64,000 bases of DNA from Arthrinium phaeospermum (Eukaryota; Ascomycota; Sordariomycetes; Amphisphaeriales; Apiosporaceae), in contig QYRS01000004.1 in NCBI GenBank assembly GCA_006503535.1, positions 3,410,001 to 3,474,000 on the forward strand, in the 5' to 3' direction. This document shows, one piece after another, positions 45,297 through 56,660 of this stretch. Numbering within the stretch: the first letter of the stretch is position 1; each line of letters opens with the position of its first letter. A model generated the notes under the pieces. That model was not told the origin of the DNA. It was given only the letters and a program-made list of their open reading frames with translations, and ran no database searches. The translations under genes and the position numbers were made by a program.

Positions 45297-46685
45297 AGCT
45301 CACTGCTCCTAGCGGCAGGTCCTACACCCAACCGACCGGGCTTTACATCAATGGCCAATGGGCGAAGTCGCACGACTAGGTAACTCTCGCCTCAACTGAC
45401 CCTGCGTAAGCCCATCATCATCTCCTCTAAGCGAGGGTCACACCCACACGGGCTTGCTTCGCCGTACATTGTTAGCTGACCGAAGCCCGGAACGGAGAAG
45501 CACATCATATCCGTCCAGTCGGGCACCCCGTATCGGCGGCGCCCGCGGCCCTCAAGGCGCCGGCCTGGAAGAACCCATCCAGCTAGCTCGGACCGGGGCG
45601 GCCTGCTCTACCGCCTGGCCGACCTGGTGGGCGCGCACCGACAGACGCTGGCGACCATCGAGACCTGGGACAACGGCAAGCCGCAATACACGGTGTCCCT
45701 GCACGAGGACATGGCCGAGGTCATGGGCACGCTGTGGTAATACTACGCCGGGTTCGCCGACAAGGTCTTTGGGCAGGTGTTCGAGACGGGCCCGGGCAAG
45801 TTCGCGTACACGGTGCGGGAGCCGGTGGAGGTTGCGGGCAGATCATCCCGTAAGTGACTGATCTGCTCCACCAAGAACAGCACCAGATGCTAATGGACCT
45901 TGCCAGCTGGAACTACCCCCTCGCCATGGCGGCGGGCACCCTACGCTCAGAACCTCACGCTCGAGGCGGGCAGCAAGAACCCGCTGCGCTGCTCGTCTTC
46001 GACGACGCCGGACTGGATAGTGCGGTGGAGTGGGCGCGCCGGGGCGTCATGTCGAACAAGGGCCGGATATGCACGGCGACGTCGCGGATCCTGGTGCAGG
46101 AGGGCGTGTACCGGCGGTTCGTCGAGGCTTTTGAGAAGCAGATCCGCGAGGTGTCGCGCGTGGGCGGCCCGTTCGACGCCGCGACGTATCAGGGGCTGCA
46201 GGCGACGCGGGCGCAGCACGAGCGGATCCTGCAGTAATACATCGCCGTCGGGGTGCGCGAGAGCGCCACCCTGGAAGCGGGCGGGCAGCGGGTCGGGGAC
46301 ACGGGATACTTCGTGCAGCTGACCGTCTTCACCGACGTGACCCCCACCATGCGCATCTTCCAGCAGGAGGAGGTGTCCGGGCCCTTTGTCGTTCATCCTG
46401 CCGTTCGGGACCGAGGCGGAGGCCGTGGCGCTGGCCCAACGCGACGCCGTACGTACGGCCTGGGCAGCGCCGTCTTCACGACGGGCCTGACGCGGGCCGG
46501 CCCAGCGCGTCGCGCGCGCCGTCGAGGCGGGCGTGGTCTGGATCGACTCGAGTAACGACTGCGACTGGCGCGTCCCCTTTGGCGGCGACAAGCAGAGCGG
46601 CGTCGGGCGGGAGCTGGGCGAGGCCGGGCTCGAGGCTTACTCCGACGTCGAGGCTATTCATGTCAACATGAAGTCTAAGCTGTGA
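45297..46685 (+). pseudogene. decayed aldehyde dehydrogenase
   Basis: Recognisable ALDH pieces in order: LTAPSGRSYTQPTGLYINGQWAKS (45.3 kb, then an in-frame TAG), TEKHIISVQ, GGLLYRLADLVGAHRQTL, DNGKPQYTVSLHED, YYAGFADKVFGQ, GKFAYTVREPV, then a surviving intron (about 45.85-45.91 kb), WNYPLAMAA, NLTLEAGSKNP, VMSNKGRICTATSR with the active-site Cys, and WRVPFGGDKQSGVGRELGEAGLEAY near the end. Breaks: a TAA after GTLW (about 45738), a TAA after RILQ (about 46236), several one- or two-base frameshifts (near 45,835, 45,990, 46,395, 46,435 and 46,500). A deletion of roughly 110 codons removes most of the NAD-binding fold between AMAA and the NLTLE block. It cannot make a functional enzyme. Intact relatives have about 500 residues. 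Confidence 0.9.
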
Positions 46686-46887
46686 GGCATTGGGGCCAAT
46701 TAGTCATTCAACAGACAAGTTTCGCGTGCTTCGAATCGAGAGGTGTCGCGTGCCTCCAATTCATTAGTAGTAGTGGTATGTATTAGTGCTGTATATACGA
46801 GTCGTATCTACAGGTAGGCCCTGCTTAGCTACATAATCCTATTGACTCGCGCCTCCCCTTCCCACAGCTGCCTTCTTGAATCAGGCT

Positions 46888-48179
46888 TCAGTTCTGGAAT
46901 CTGCTGCGGCGCATGCTACGCCTGGCCTTTGCTGGTTGCTGCTGGCCTTTGGCGCCCGGCAGTACCACAGGCTTTCCACCGCTCACGCGACCAGGACCAA
47001 AGTCAGGGGTTCCTCCCAGGACGCCCCATACATCGCCCACGTAGTTGGAGGCCGGCATGCCCGCCTTGAACGTCTGGTTCCAAGCCCCGATGATGCCGCG
47101 GGCGATGGAGTTGCCCGCGAGCCAGACGTTCTCAATGGCGATGGGGTAGCCCACGGTGCCGTTCACCAGATTGTCCATGACGGCCTGGCCCGGGTAGGGG
47201 CGATCAAAGTCCGACACGGTGCGCACGATAGCGACGCGGCCAAAGTCGACGCGGGACTCAAGAGCGCCGCGCACCAACGCTCCCAGCACGGCCCCGTCCT
47301 CCTGCGCCGTCGTGCAGTAGATGCCCGTCCCGTTGGTCCAGGTGCTGACGCGCTTCTTGTGCGTCTCGGCCAGCAGCGCGCCCGTGAACCACGTGTCCGA
47401 CGTGACCGAGTCGCAGTGGTGAACCGCCGGCGGCGCCGCCCCCGGCGCGAACGCGGGAACGCCCGCGTACTGGGCGCGGTACGCGGCCGCGGCCTCGCTG
47501 TCGGCGACGCGCGCGGGGTCGATCAGGGCCGTGCAGGCGTCGCGCAGCGCGGCGCTGACCTCGAAGACCTCGGCGTCGTAGACGGAGCCCCAGGCGGCGT
47601 CGGGGTGGTCGGTGCCCTGCGGGACGAAGCCGTTGTCGAAGCCGGGGGGCAGCTCGCGCGCGTCCAGCTCGTACGACATGCCGACCTGCACCGTGAAGCG
47701 GGCCAGCGTGACGGACCCCAGCGTCACCTGGTCGGGCGCCCCGCCGCCGATGCCCGTCAGCACCCAGTACGTCGCGGCCAGGTCCAGCTGCGGGTCGGCC
47801 AGGAGCGCCATGGTGGTCGCCGTGGCCTGGATCTCGGCCTCGCCCGTCGTCATGAGGCAGGCGTCGCCGTCGGCGGTGCAGTGCAGGTCCGGGAACTGGG
47901 GGCTCGCGAAGGGGACGCGGTGCCGCAGGGCCCGGAAGTCCAGTGCGTCCGTGGCGTTGCTGGACTTGGTCAGGTAGATTTCACCCTCGGCATCGAACTG
48001 TTGGGCGATCAGTGTCAAGACTAGGGCTGTGGTATAGGGGTCGTCGGAGAAGTCGTCGTCGCCGAACTTACGAATGTGAGTATCAGAACCTTGGGCTTGA
48101 TTTTCCCATTGCAGAAGGCGGCTGTCGTTGCGGCGCATAGATAAGCGACCGCAAGGGCGGATTGGTAGAGGAAGCGCAT
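46888..48179 (-). CDS. secreted purine nucleoside permease (NUP) family protein
   Basis: 405 residues from exons 48179-48072 and 47997-46888, joined by a GT..AG intron. Exon 1 codes a signal peptide (MRFLYQSALAVAYLCAATTA) and the family start KIKPKVLIL. Exon 2 continues with DAEGEIYL, FPDLHCTADGDACLMTTGEAE, LAATYWVLTGIGGGAPDQVTLGSVTLARF and ELDARELPPGFDNGFVPQG. These form the characteristic NUP blocks, which resemble the phosphorylase/hydrolase fold that binds nucleosides. The name comes from a Candida nucleoside transport protein, but the lack of TM helices and the signal peptide fit a secreted nucleoside-binding or -cleaving protein better. The C-terminus is basic and Gln/Arg-rich. Processing and activity are inferred. 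Confidence 0.88.
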
Positions 48180-49047
48180 CTTGACGCCCGTAGAACTTGA
48201 GGGGACAGCTTGACGAGGGATTCTAGGTACTGTACAGATATAGACGTAGTGTTTTAGGTATATATCATGACAATGAAGCCCTTAATAAGCATCGTTTGGG
48301 GCTGAGGAATCGGAGTCTCCAAACGCAAGAGGGTGCACCTGCCTGCCTTCCTGCATCTTTCCATTGCGCGTCTTCGCCAATGACAGTCATTTCCTGCAAG
48401 CCCTCTCATGCAAGGCACTGAATCCGTGAGATATGACTGGCGGCGGCAGGCAGGGGGGGACTAGACCTTATCTCTCTAATCCATGTTGCGGACTTCCGCA
48501 GATCCCGGTGAGGCTGTATGATTGTCTCTCATGTCGCCGGTTGCGGCCGCTGGATTGGGACGCAGTCATCATCTTGCCTCCAGATAAGATAAGGCCTTGG
48601 GTTGCTGTTGGTAGTCCATTTTAGGTAATATGAATGACCCGTGAGAGTTCATTATGAACGACTGGTCCCCATCCCTCTTGCGGTCAAGAATGCCATCAAT
48701 TCATGTGTACAGTTGATGGACGGCAATGGCGATGATCTTCAATTGGTTGTCCACTAAAAAGCTCCAGCCTTCAAGCCCCAAAACATGGGGAATTGAAAGT
48801 GCAGTAGTGAGGTGGTCCGTGCACCACACTGGGACACGGATTTCGAGATTTCTCTCAAGCCTCTCAACACGATCGTATCTGCATGTCTCAGTCGCAAACA
48901 TCATTTACCACAAATTAAAGACCCGAGCCATGTGAAATGAGTCTCAGTCATTCCTCGATATAACCATGATCATTCGGTCGATTTGTCATCAGCGTACGTC
49001 GGGGGCACCTTGAGAGTTGGAAAAAAAAACCCTGTGTGGTCAGGTCA
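48180..49047. other. intergenic between divergent genes
   Basis: Promoter region of the NUP gene and of the JmjC-like gene. No supported frame. Confidence 0.6.
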
Positions 49048-50526
49048 ATGGCCCCCAAACTGGCTGCAGCTGGGGTCGCTGGCACCAAAAGAGCTGCTGC
49101 ATCATGGGTCGTGGCAAGTTCGAGCTCACAACGTCGAGTGTCACATTCTCTAGATTCTTTGGGCGACCTGGACTTCTCTGTGAGCTTGCCTGTGAGCCCC
49201 AAAGAGAAGAAGGAGGGAACTTTGGCATCCAGTAAAAGGATTGCCAGGACACCGGCAAAGGACGAGAGAAAGGATCCTTTGCCATTCGTCAGAAGGCTCG
49301 TCGGGACACCGCGCCAGGTTCCAGGCCGAGAAGGAAAAGGGCGCGAGGTCTCTCGGCTTCTCCCGGTCGACAGCACGAGAATCACCGATTACAAGTTCAC
49401 TAAGCTATGGGCCGACAAGGTGAAACGCAAGAGTCCTCTGATTGTCCGGCACATGCCCGGTTTCCTGGAATCCCAAACTTGGTTTCAGCACCCGGAGTCC
49501 AATCCTGCAGGCGAGTTCACCAGCCGCACTTCTACTGTTGAGAAGCCCAAGGAGAACAAGACCAGCTTCGCCATACTGAGAGACTCCATCATTGCAGATG
49601 CTCTCCGGTCGGGCAGCACAGACAGCCGCAGCACCATAGGCCAACTGTTTGACAGTCTCGGCGTCAAGTTCAAAATTAAACGGGATAATGTAGCAGCCGA
49701 TGATGCACTGGATGGACCAAGCTCACAAGTCCGGCTGGAGAAGTTCCTGCACTGGCTGGTCAGGAGCGGCCGATCAACCAGCCACAACCTCGACGGCACG
49801 GTCGAGCGCTTACTTAGGTCGGCCAAAGACTCCTCCCTCATATGGGAGCCTTTTGATGCGCCGCTCGCATTTATCAGGGAAATTCTTCAGTACAATCATG
49901 AGATGGAGGCGGATGGTCGCCTTGATGAAGTTGTTACCCGGCTAGGAGGCTTGATAGAGCTGGAGGACCGCTTGACGGAGGACTTTCCCTACCCGCCCAA
50001 GGTGAGGGAGGTCGGCGGACTCACGTACGGCGCCTCCTCGTGCAGCATCCGCTTCGGCATCAGGCCAATCCGATCAGATCTCCGACGCTCTACCGACGTC
50101 ACGGTGTTGGGACAGCTCGCAGGTTACAGCCGTGTACTGCTGGTGCCGCCAAGCCTACAGTCCCTGGGAGGCCAGGCATTGGAATACCATCCCTACGTGC
50201 GCAAGCTGCGCGAAAATAATATTATCCGCCTGAGCGAGCGGCCCATCAAGACACTTGAGAAGAAGACGTGGACCCGCGGGTTTGAGGAAACAATCCCGGA
50301 ACGGCTGGACGCGACGATCAAGCCGGGCGAGGTCCTGCTGATTCCCGACGGCTGGTGGTACGGGGTCCGAAGCATCAATTACCACAACGAGCTGCACGCG
50401 ACCGTGGGATGGTACCTGCAAACCGACAGGAGCCCGCGCAAGGAATGGCTTGAACGGCAGGCACGGGACGAACGAAATCTATTCCGTGCGGTGAGATTAC
50501 GAGGGTACCAAGGACAGGAGACGTAA
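49048..50526 (+). CDS. JmjC/cupin-8-like protein lacking metal ligands
   Basis: 492 residues, single exon, starting MAPKLAAAGV at 49048 (upstream in-frame GTG is not a start). The first 120 residues are Ser/Lys/Arg-rich and probably disordered. The C-terminal half resembles a cupin-8/JmjC core: a first-strand block SCSIRFGIRP, then GQLAGYSRVLLVPPSLQSLGG, and near the end IKPGEVLLIPDGWWYGVRS followed by LHATVGWYL. In active enzymes the first block carries an HxD/E pair and the last block a His two positions after the GWW turn. Here the positions read SDLRR and Tyr. It therefore looks like a non-catalytic member. I recognise no specific name. No targeting signal is evident. Confidence 0.72.
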   Translation: MAPKLAAAGVAGTKRAAASWVVASSSSQRRVSHSLDSLGDLDFSVSLPVSPKEKKEGTLASSKRIARTPAKDERKDPLPFVRRLVGTPRQVPGREGKGREVSRLLPVDSTRITDYKFTKLWADKVKRKSPLIVRHMPGFLESQTWFQHPESNPAGEFTSRTSTVEKPKENKTSFAILRDSIIADALRSGSTDSRSTIGQLFDSLGVKFKIKRDNVAADDALDGPSSQVRLEKFLHWLVRSGRSTSHNLDGTVERLLRSAKDSSLIWEPFDAPLAFIREILQYNHEMEADGRLDEVVTRLGGLIELEDRLTEDFPYPPKVREVGGLTYGASSCSIRFGIRPIRSDLRRSTDVTVLGQLAGYSRVLLVPPSLQSLGGQALEYHPYVRKLRENNIIRLSERPIKTLEKKTWTRGFEETIPERLDATIKPGEVLLIPDGWWYGVRSINYHNELHATVGWYLQTDRSPRKEWLERQARDERNLFRAVRLRGYQGQET

Positions 50527-50955
50527 CATGATATGTATAAATATATGTAAATACTTATAAAAGACAGCACAATCCACTGTGGTAGATCTAATAAGATTAA
50601 CTTCTATCGGCTTGCCCGTTTACATCAAAAAATCCCCGACAGCGTGGTTGAGGCAAGAATAAGGGTCATTTCCCGTCATTCATTGTTCATTGGAGGCTTG
50701 CTTGATAAGCTTGATAGTGGCGTTTGGTAGGGAATCTGCGAAGCCGGGGATTTCCGGCTCCACCCGAGCTTGAACTGGGGGGGCGGATAATCTCGAAATT
50801 TTGGACCCAATGGCCGCAATCCCCCAATTATTGGTCATCCATCCGCAATCCGTTATCTCCCCCAGCAAATTTCAAACCTCACCAGGGAAGATTGCGCAAT
50901 CAATCTGTGTCGCAGAACCACGTTACGGACTCGATACCCGAAGACACACAGTGAG
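50527..50955. other. promoter region of lipoyl synthase
   Basis: Short intergenic gap. No site was defined. Confidence 0.5.
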
Positions 50956-52209
50956 ATGGCGTCGACTCCAGCAACGCTGCACCGCCTGCGGGTGCCTCTG
51001 CAGCGAGCCTTCTGCGCTGCCCGAACCTACGCCACCGTCCCGACCGACTCGGCCACCTCGCCCAGCCCCAGCACATCATCCTCAGCAGCGTCGCCCCCTA
51101 CCCGCCGGCCGACGTACTTCAAAGACAAGACGGTTGCCTCGCTCGACGACTTCATTGGCGGCGATGCCGCCTCTACCCCGCTCCCGGCGGCCGAGGCCTA
51201 CAGCCTGCGCACCGCCGAGGTCGGTCCCGCCTCGAACCGGCGCACCATCACGCGCCTGCCCGAGTGGCTGAAGACGCCCATCCCTGCGGGCAACAAGAAC
51301 ATCAAGAAGATCAAGTCGGACCTGCGGGGGCTGGGCCTGCACACGGTGTGCGAGGAGGCGCGGTGCCCCAACATCTCGGACTGCTGGGGCGGCGACAACA
51401 AGAACGAGGCGACGGCGACCATCATGCTCATGGGCGACACCTGCACGCGCGGCTGCCGCTTCTGCAGCGTCAAGACGAACCGGAAGCCCCCGCCCCTCGA
51501 CCCCCACGAGCCCGAGCACACGGCCGAGGCCCTCGCGCGCTGGGGGCTGGGCTACGTCGTGCTCACGAGCGTCGACCGCGACGACCTGGCCGACGGCGGC
51601 GCCCGCCACTTCGCCGAGACCATCCGCAAGATCAAGGCCAAGAAGCCGAGCCTGCTCGTCGAGGCCCTGACGGGCGACTTCATGGGCGACCTGGAGATGG
51701 TCAAGATCGTGGCCGAGAGCGGGCTGGACGTGTACGCGCACAACGTCGAGACGGTCGAGGGGCTGACGCCGTACGTGCGCGACCGCCGGGCGACGTTCCG
51801 GCAGAGCCTCAAGGTGCTGGAGCACGTCAAGACGGTGCGGCCGGGCATCGTGACCAAGACGAGCCTGATGCTGGGGCTGGGCGAGCAGGAGGAGGAGCTC
51901 ATGGACGCGCTGCGGGAGCTGCGCAAGGTGGGCGTCGACGTGGTGACGTTCGGGCAGTACATGCGGCCGACGAAGCGCCACCTGCAGGTCGAGAAGTACG
52001 TGACGCCCGACGAGTTCGAGATGTGGCGCCAGCGCGCCCTCGACATGGGCTTCCTCTACGTCGCCAGCGGCCCGCTCGTCCGCAGCAGCTACAAGGCCGG
52101 CGAGGCCTTCATCGAAAACGTCATCCGGAAGCGGGCCGGCGGCGGCGGCAACGGGACGTCGGTGTCGCTGGACAGCAAGCTTGGAGATGCGGTTGCGCTG
52201 GACGGCTAG
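50956..52209 (+). CDS. LIP5: mitochondrial lipoyl synthase
   Basis: Radical-SAM enzyme that inserts two sulfurs into octanoyl groups on lipoyl domains of pyruvate and 2-oxoglutarate dehydrogenases and the glycine cleavage H protein. It has 417 residues in one exon. A basic, Ser/Ala/Arg-rich N-terminus ([19 protein letters not shown]) is a mitochondrial presequence. The auxiliary [4Fe-4S] cluster motif is [15 protein letters not shown] and the radical-SAM cluster motif is [12 protein letters not shown]. Conserved later blocks include [37 protein letters not shown] and [12 protein letters not shown], and the C-terminal [13 protein letters not shown] contains the conserved Ser that ligates the auxiliary cluster. 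Length and order are normal and no breaks are seen. Confidence 0.97.
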   Translation: MASTPATLHRLRVPLQRAFCAARTYATVPTDSATSPSPSTSSSAASPPTRRPTYFKDKTVASLDDFIGGDAASTPLPAAEAYSLRTAEVGPASNRRTITRLPEWLKTPIPAGNKNIKKIKSDLRGLGLHTVCEEARCPNISDCWGGDNKNEATATIMLMGDTCTRGCRFCSVKTNRKPPPLDPHEPEHTAEALARWGLGYVVLTSVDRDDLADGGARHFAETIRKIKAKKPSLLVEALTGDFMGDLEMVKIVAESGLDVYAHNVETVEGLTPYVRDRRATFRQSLKVLEHVKTVRPGIVTKTSLMLGLGEQEEELMDALRELRKVGVDVVTFGQYMRPTKRHLQVEKYVTPDEFEMWRQRALDMGFLYVASGPLVRSSYKAGEAFIENVIRKRAGGGGNGTSVSLDSKLGDAVALDG

Positions 52210-55200
52210 TTCCAGATCTGTCTAGGACAGTGCCAACAAACAAGGCATTGCTTACCGGGGAAACAATGTCACTGTCTAACTGACTGGATGGGTGTTCTGA
52301 ATCATCACCAACAGTGCTGACATCACTTCCTGTCACTTAACAGTTCTCCCGGGGCATTTCGAGACTCTGGCTAGCAGGGTCCGGTCTATAGAGTCTAGAC
52401 CATCTGCGCCTACGTAGTTGACTTTTCAACATTGTACGTTCATTACATAGCATTTCGTCGGAACCGGGCTGGGTTGCATCGGACGGCGTACATATGGACC
52501 GGCACGGGGTAAAGAGCTCCGATAGATTCAGTAGGGTTGTACGATTTTGGAAGGAAATCCCTCTCAACAAGGGTCCCGGTGGCCGGAGGACTCCGGCTGC
52601 GGGCATATTTTACATAGCGTACTACTACTACAGTCGGAACTGCCTTAATAGGACAAGTAAAAAGTAAACCAACGGAAGCAACCAGTCGGGAATAACCAGA
52701 CCGTGAAATGCGGGTGACAAGGTTACTAAGCCCCGGAGAACACAGCCAGGGACCTAGTTACATGAATCGCGAACCTATGCAGATCTGGGGATTGACTCGC
52801 CACACCGATGCCCGCGAGGGGTAAATGCGCGAAATCTCACAACCCCTTTTGCACGCAGGCACGCTTCGCTCAAAGCAAGCCTAGCATCGAACTCTAATCG
52901 CCTTTATTCGCTTTTATTCGCAGAAACAGCATTCCCGTGACCTGCCTAGGCTGCTTGACATCTGCCCACCATTTCGGGCGAATCGGCGGGCGCTGCATAC
53001 TGGGCTCACTATTTCGCCGCGATTATTACTGATTATCGTATGACCCTGGGGAGTCACCGCATTTGGCCTCACTTTTTCTTTCTCTGCCGCTTCAAGTGCG
53101 GGAATTCGGTATGCACAGTGATAAGAGCGAGCGCGCGCGTACGCAAGAGCCAGCAAAAGCCGAGCGAAAGAAAAAAAAATGAATCACGAGGCCAACGCCT
53201 TGACCAATTGTACCAATTGACCAAACAAGGCAACATTCTATCTCCGTCGGTTCCCACGAACGAGTCCGGTTGCAGCCCTGAACAAACGGTTTCGCATGTT
53301 CTCCTTTTCCTGGTGTCTGGTGTTTTATCGCCTTACCTTGCCGAGGCGGGGAAGTGGCAGGACACAGGACGGATGGAAATATACTTTCTAAAAATAATGG
53401 TCGGTTTCGTTTGACTGTAGAGTCGCAGCCGACGCGGCAACGAGTTTCGGAGTCATCCCACTTCATGCTTGTGTGTGCGTGTGTGTTTGTGTGTGCTGCT
53501 GCGGCTGCTGCCAGCAAAAACAGCTGTCTGTGGCTCCTCCTCTTGGCCCGGTGGCACCGTCTCCCCCTCTCTGCATGGATTTTCACTGATGCAGCGTGGA
53601 GATAAACCTTAGGGCAGGAACGGGCGATGGAGAATATCTGAGAGACACGTTCCCAACGTCGTACCTGGAACGGAGAGAGGGGTAAAACCGCCCATGCAGC
53701 CTGCAGTGCCATTGCCGCCAGGCCAACCATTATGCAGAGCCTGGAGCAGAGAGGGCAGAAACAATACCCGGCCGCCGCGCGTGCCCATGCCAATACCTTC
53801 CAGCCCATGGCCGCCCCCCATGCTGCGAGTGCTTGCATGTATTATGCCAGTGGGGGTTGAGGAATAATACAGGCGGGCGGATGAAGTCGTATTGGCATGA
53901 TTGGCCAAGCGCAGCGTTCCAATGCCAAGTGCAGTGCCAACCTGATGCCAAGTTACAGCTTCGCATTAAAAACGTTACATTGGCAGCCCGGTCTGGGTTC
54001 GCGGGATGGCCAGGGCGGGATTCCCAGACGGATATGCAGCTGCAGCGTCCCCGGAGTGGGAGTGGGTAGAGGTTGCTTGTGTCAAGGTGGTGTGTGAGTG
54101 GAGGATTGTCCTTCGGGATAATAGTTAGTCCCAAACCAGGTTGCAACTGCCCTAGGCTAGCGCCTGGCTGCAGCTGGGAGAGAAAAAAAGATTGAGAAGC
54201 GAGCGAGTGGGAGATCATTTTTTGGCGGCCAATAGATTGCCGATAGAGCTATCTCCGGCGCGCGCACTACCGGTTCGCTAAAACACAGGCCTAATGTCTA
54301 ATTCGACCAGTTTTTTTTGCGCGTTCGTGCCCAACAAAACAATAAAACAACTGGAAGAGCGATTGTGTGCATCACTAGTACCGGTATCGTTTGGATCGCC
54401 AGTTGTAAACGAGATCAGTCGCACCGTTGACTGCAACGCGGCGGTAGAGTGTGCACAGTCATGGCCATCATGTGGGCGGCGGTGACCTGAACTACTGCAG
54501 CATTCTGCAGATAGGCCACTAAACAGGGCCATGTGTGTGTGCAGATTATATGGGGGTGGACCCTTAGAAGCAGAAAAGAAAGATATCGTGGCGCCTATCC
54601 TTTGGGATGTGCAGTTGGAGCAGTCGGGGCAGCTGGCAGGTATCGGCCACATCGGGGATCCGTCTACATAGTACTGCCGATCGTATGACTATGGAGAGGG
54701 GGACGCGTAAGAGGCGTAATATGTGATTGGCCATCTCCTCGCCCAGCGACCTCCCACGGTCTCCCGCGGGCGGGGGGAGTCGCCAAGGGTATGCCAAGGG
54801 CCCCCAACCCACCACTTTAGATACAGGATACCTCGCATGCTGTATCTCAGCCCACTTACGGTAGGGTGCGGGCCAGTCACGTTTGAGAAGGAGCGAAAGG
54901 TCAAGGGCCGGTAGATTAACCACCCTCCTTCATGCGGTGCAAGAATCTCACGATAGTTGCGTGGAGGTTGAAGGGCCAATACGGCCTGCCCGCCTCCCCC
55001 CAGCCCTCCCCGTCCATGATTTTCAGTCGTATTGCATCTTTTGCCTTTGAGCCGTTTGCGACTCTGCCCTGGCACACGAATTGACTTTGCAGCCAAACCA
55101 GCTTAAAAGGGCTCTAAAATACGAGCTACCCACTAAGATGGCTACTGCGCGGAGGCAAAAAGTCAACTTACGGTAGAGCGACAGCAAGAAACGCCTGATG

Positions 55201-56294
55201 GTTCGTCTGGTCTGATCAAGAAAAAAATTGGCAGCGACTACTACCACTTCAGGTCTGCAGTAGCGAGGAAACCGTCGCAGCCAAAAAGTCGCCGGACTGT
55301 CTTTCTTGCTGTGGGAGCTCTGCTTTGCTCTGAACCACCTCACCCTAAACGGCGGGGCACGTTTTCTCTGGCTGGCAGTTAAGATTTCTGTGCTGGGAGT
55401 TTCGGCCTGCCAAGAGTGTTCGAGGCCGTTCCAAGTCTCCAGTCGGAGCCCACTTTGTTACAAAAAAACTAGCAGGTCATACGCCGATAACTGGGTCAAA
55501 CCAGCTCTGGGTTTTTTCTCTCTGCAGCCCGCTTACACAGCGCTGCACGGTGCACGGTGCACCGCTCTGCACAATTATCGCTCTCTCTGTCTCTCGTCTC
55601 TCTCTGTTTCTGGCGCACAGTACGTACCGTACACGGTGCCTGGCGCTCCCACGTTTCCGTTTCCCGCCAGTCAGGAGTCCCAACAGGCAGGCCCTGGCAG
55701 CAGGCCCTGATCGGCTGGTCAGGCGCTGGTCAGGTGTAGGGGCAATTCCTCCTACCAAAATCCGATCGATCGCCGGACCGCCGTGACGTGTCGTGTGTCG
55801 TCGAAGTTTCTATGGGCCCTTGGAAGCTGCCAGTGTGCCCTGTGACTCCGTGGCTTGTCCAGTTTCCTCCCACTGGCCTGAGTAATCTCGTACAGTACTG
55901 CGGTACAGAGGGTACGGAGGGTACGGAGGGTACGGTTGAGACGATTACGGTTCATCCCTGGAAACTTGAGTGGGTAAAATTAAAAAAAGTGATCGAAGCT
56001 CCAAAAGCTCCAAGTCTCGTTGGAACTGCGACGCAGAGCCGAAGAAAAGAACGGAGACGAGCACACCATTGGTAAGCTTTTGCGTTCACACACGCCCGCA
56101 GCACCCCTCTGTCCAGATCAGCTCGCTTCCTTCATAAACCCAGCCCATCTTCACGATATTTTTCGGTTTCTTTCCTTCCTCTCTCCAGACCAACAAACGA
56201 TTCCAGTCAATCACCCCTCAGCTACCAAGCCCAATCTATCCAACATATATCAACTTTGTTCCGCCGGCCAGAACACCCCTCACTTAATCGGGAT
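52210..56294. other. 4 kb gene-poor region with presumed long leader
   Basis: No supported coding region. Frames of 80-250 codons on both strands are short of domains and codon structure. The last kilobase is rich in CT runs, A-runs and short repeats, including a 9-bp tandem repeat. That is the usual look of a long promoter or 5' leader ahead of a regulatory gene. Confidence 0.5.
55902..55937. repeat. 9-bp tandem repeat, four units
   Basis: Four head-to-tail copies of GGTACGGAG with single mismatches in the first and last unit. It lies about 360 bases upstream of the candidate small gene. Confidence 0.85.
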
Positions 56295-56660
56295 ATGCAT
56301 CACCAGGCCAGCCAACCCGTCCAGATTGCGACGCAACAATTTGTGTCAAACAGTACGTCTACACTACACCACACCTTTAACTCCTCTTAACTCCGAGACT
56401 AACATTTTCCCCCTCTAATAGGCTTCTCCCGCGAAGGATCATCATCCCTCAGCCCCCCTTCAGTCACCACACTCCAGGCCCAGGCCAACCGCTGCGAGAC
56501 TCAGGACTCTGACCTCCTGGCCAGCGAGGAGCTCCAAACCATCCAAATAGCTCTCTCCGGAGGTCGTCGGCACCGTCGCGGCAACCTGTCCCAAACGGAA
56601 CTCGAGACATTCCACATGTTCAGGAGAGACGTGCGCTCCGGCTCCATCCCGTCTATCTAG
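56295..56660 (+). CDS. candidate 98-residue spliced protein, no known family
   Basis: Exons 56295-56352 and 56422-56660 (297 bases in all) with a GT..AG intron. Exon 1 codes MHHQASQPVQIATQQFVSN; the Ser codon is completed across the junction. Exon 2 begins FSREGSSSLSPPSV and continues TTLQAQANRCETQDSDLL, ELQTIQIALSGGRRHRRGNL and ETFHMFRRDVRSGSIPSI to a TAG. The protein is polar, with a Gln-rich N-terminus, a Ser/Pro segment, an amphipathic stretch and an Arg-rich turn, and would suit a nuclear or cytosolic regulator. Support is only splice consensus, amino-acid texture and the gene-like leader. A 132-codon frame on the other strand is judged its shadow. No family recognised. Confidence 0.5.

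Noticed and set aside
46876..48024. 382-codon plus-strand frame
   Set aside because: Antisense shadow of the NUP family gene.
53092..53838. 248-codon minus-strand frame in the gene-poor region
   Set aside because: Cys/Trp/His-rich mixture without domain or signal, and a long basic/His-rich stretch from repeat-like DNA.
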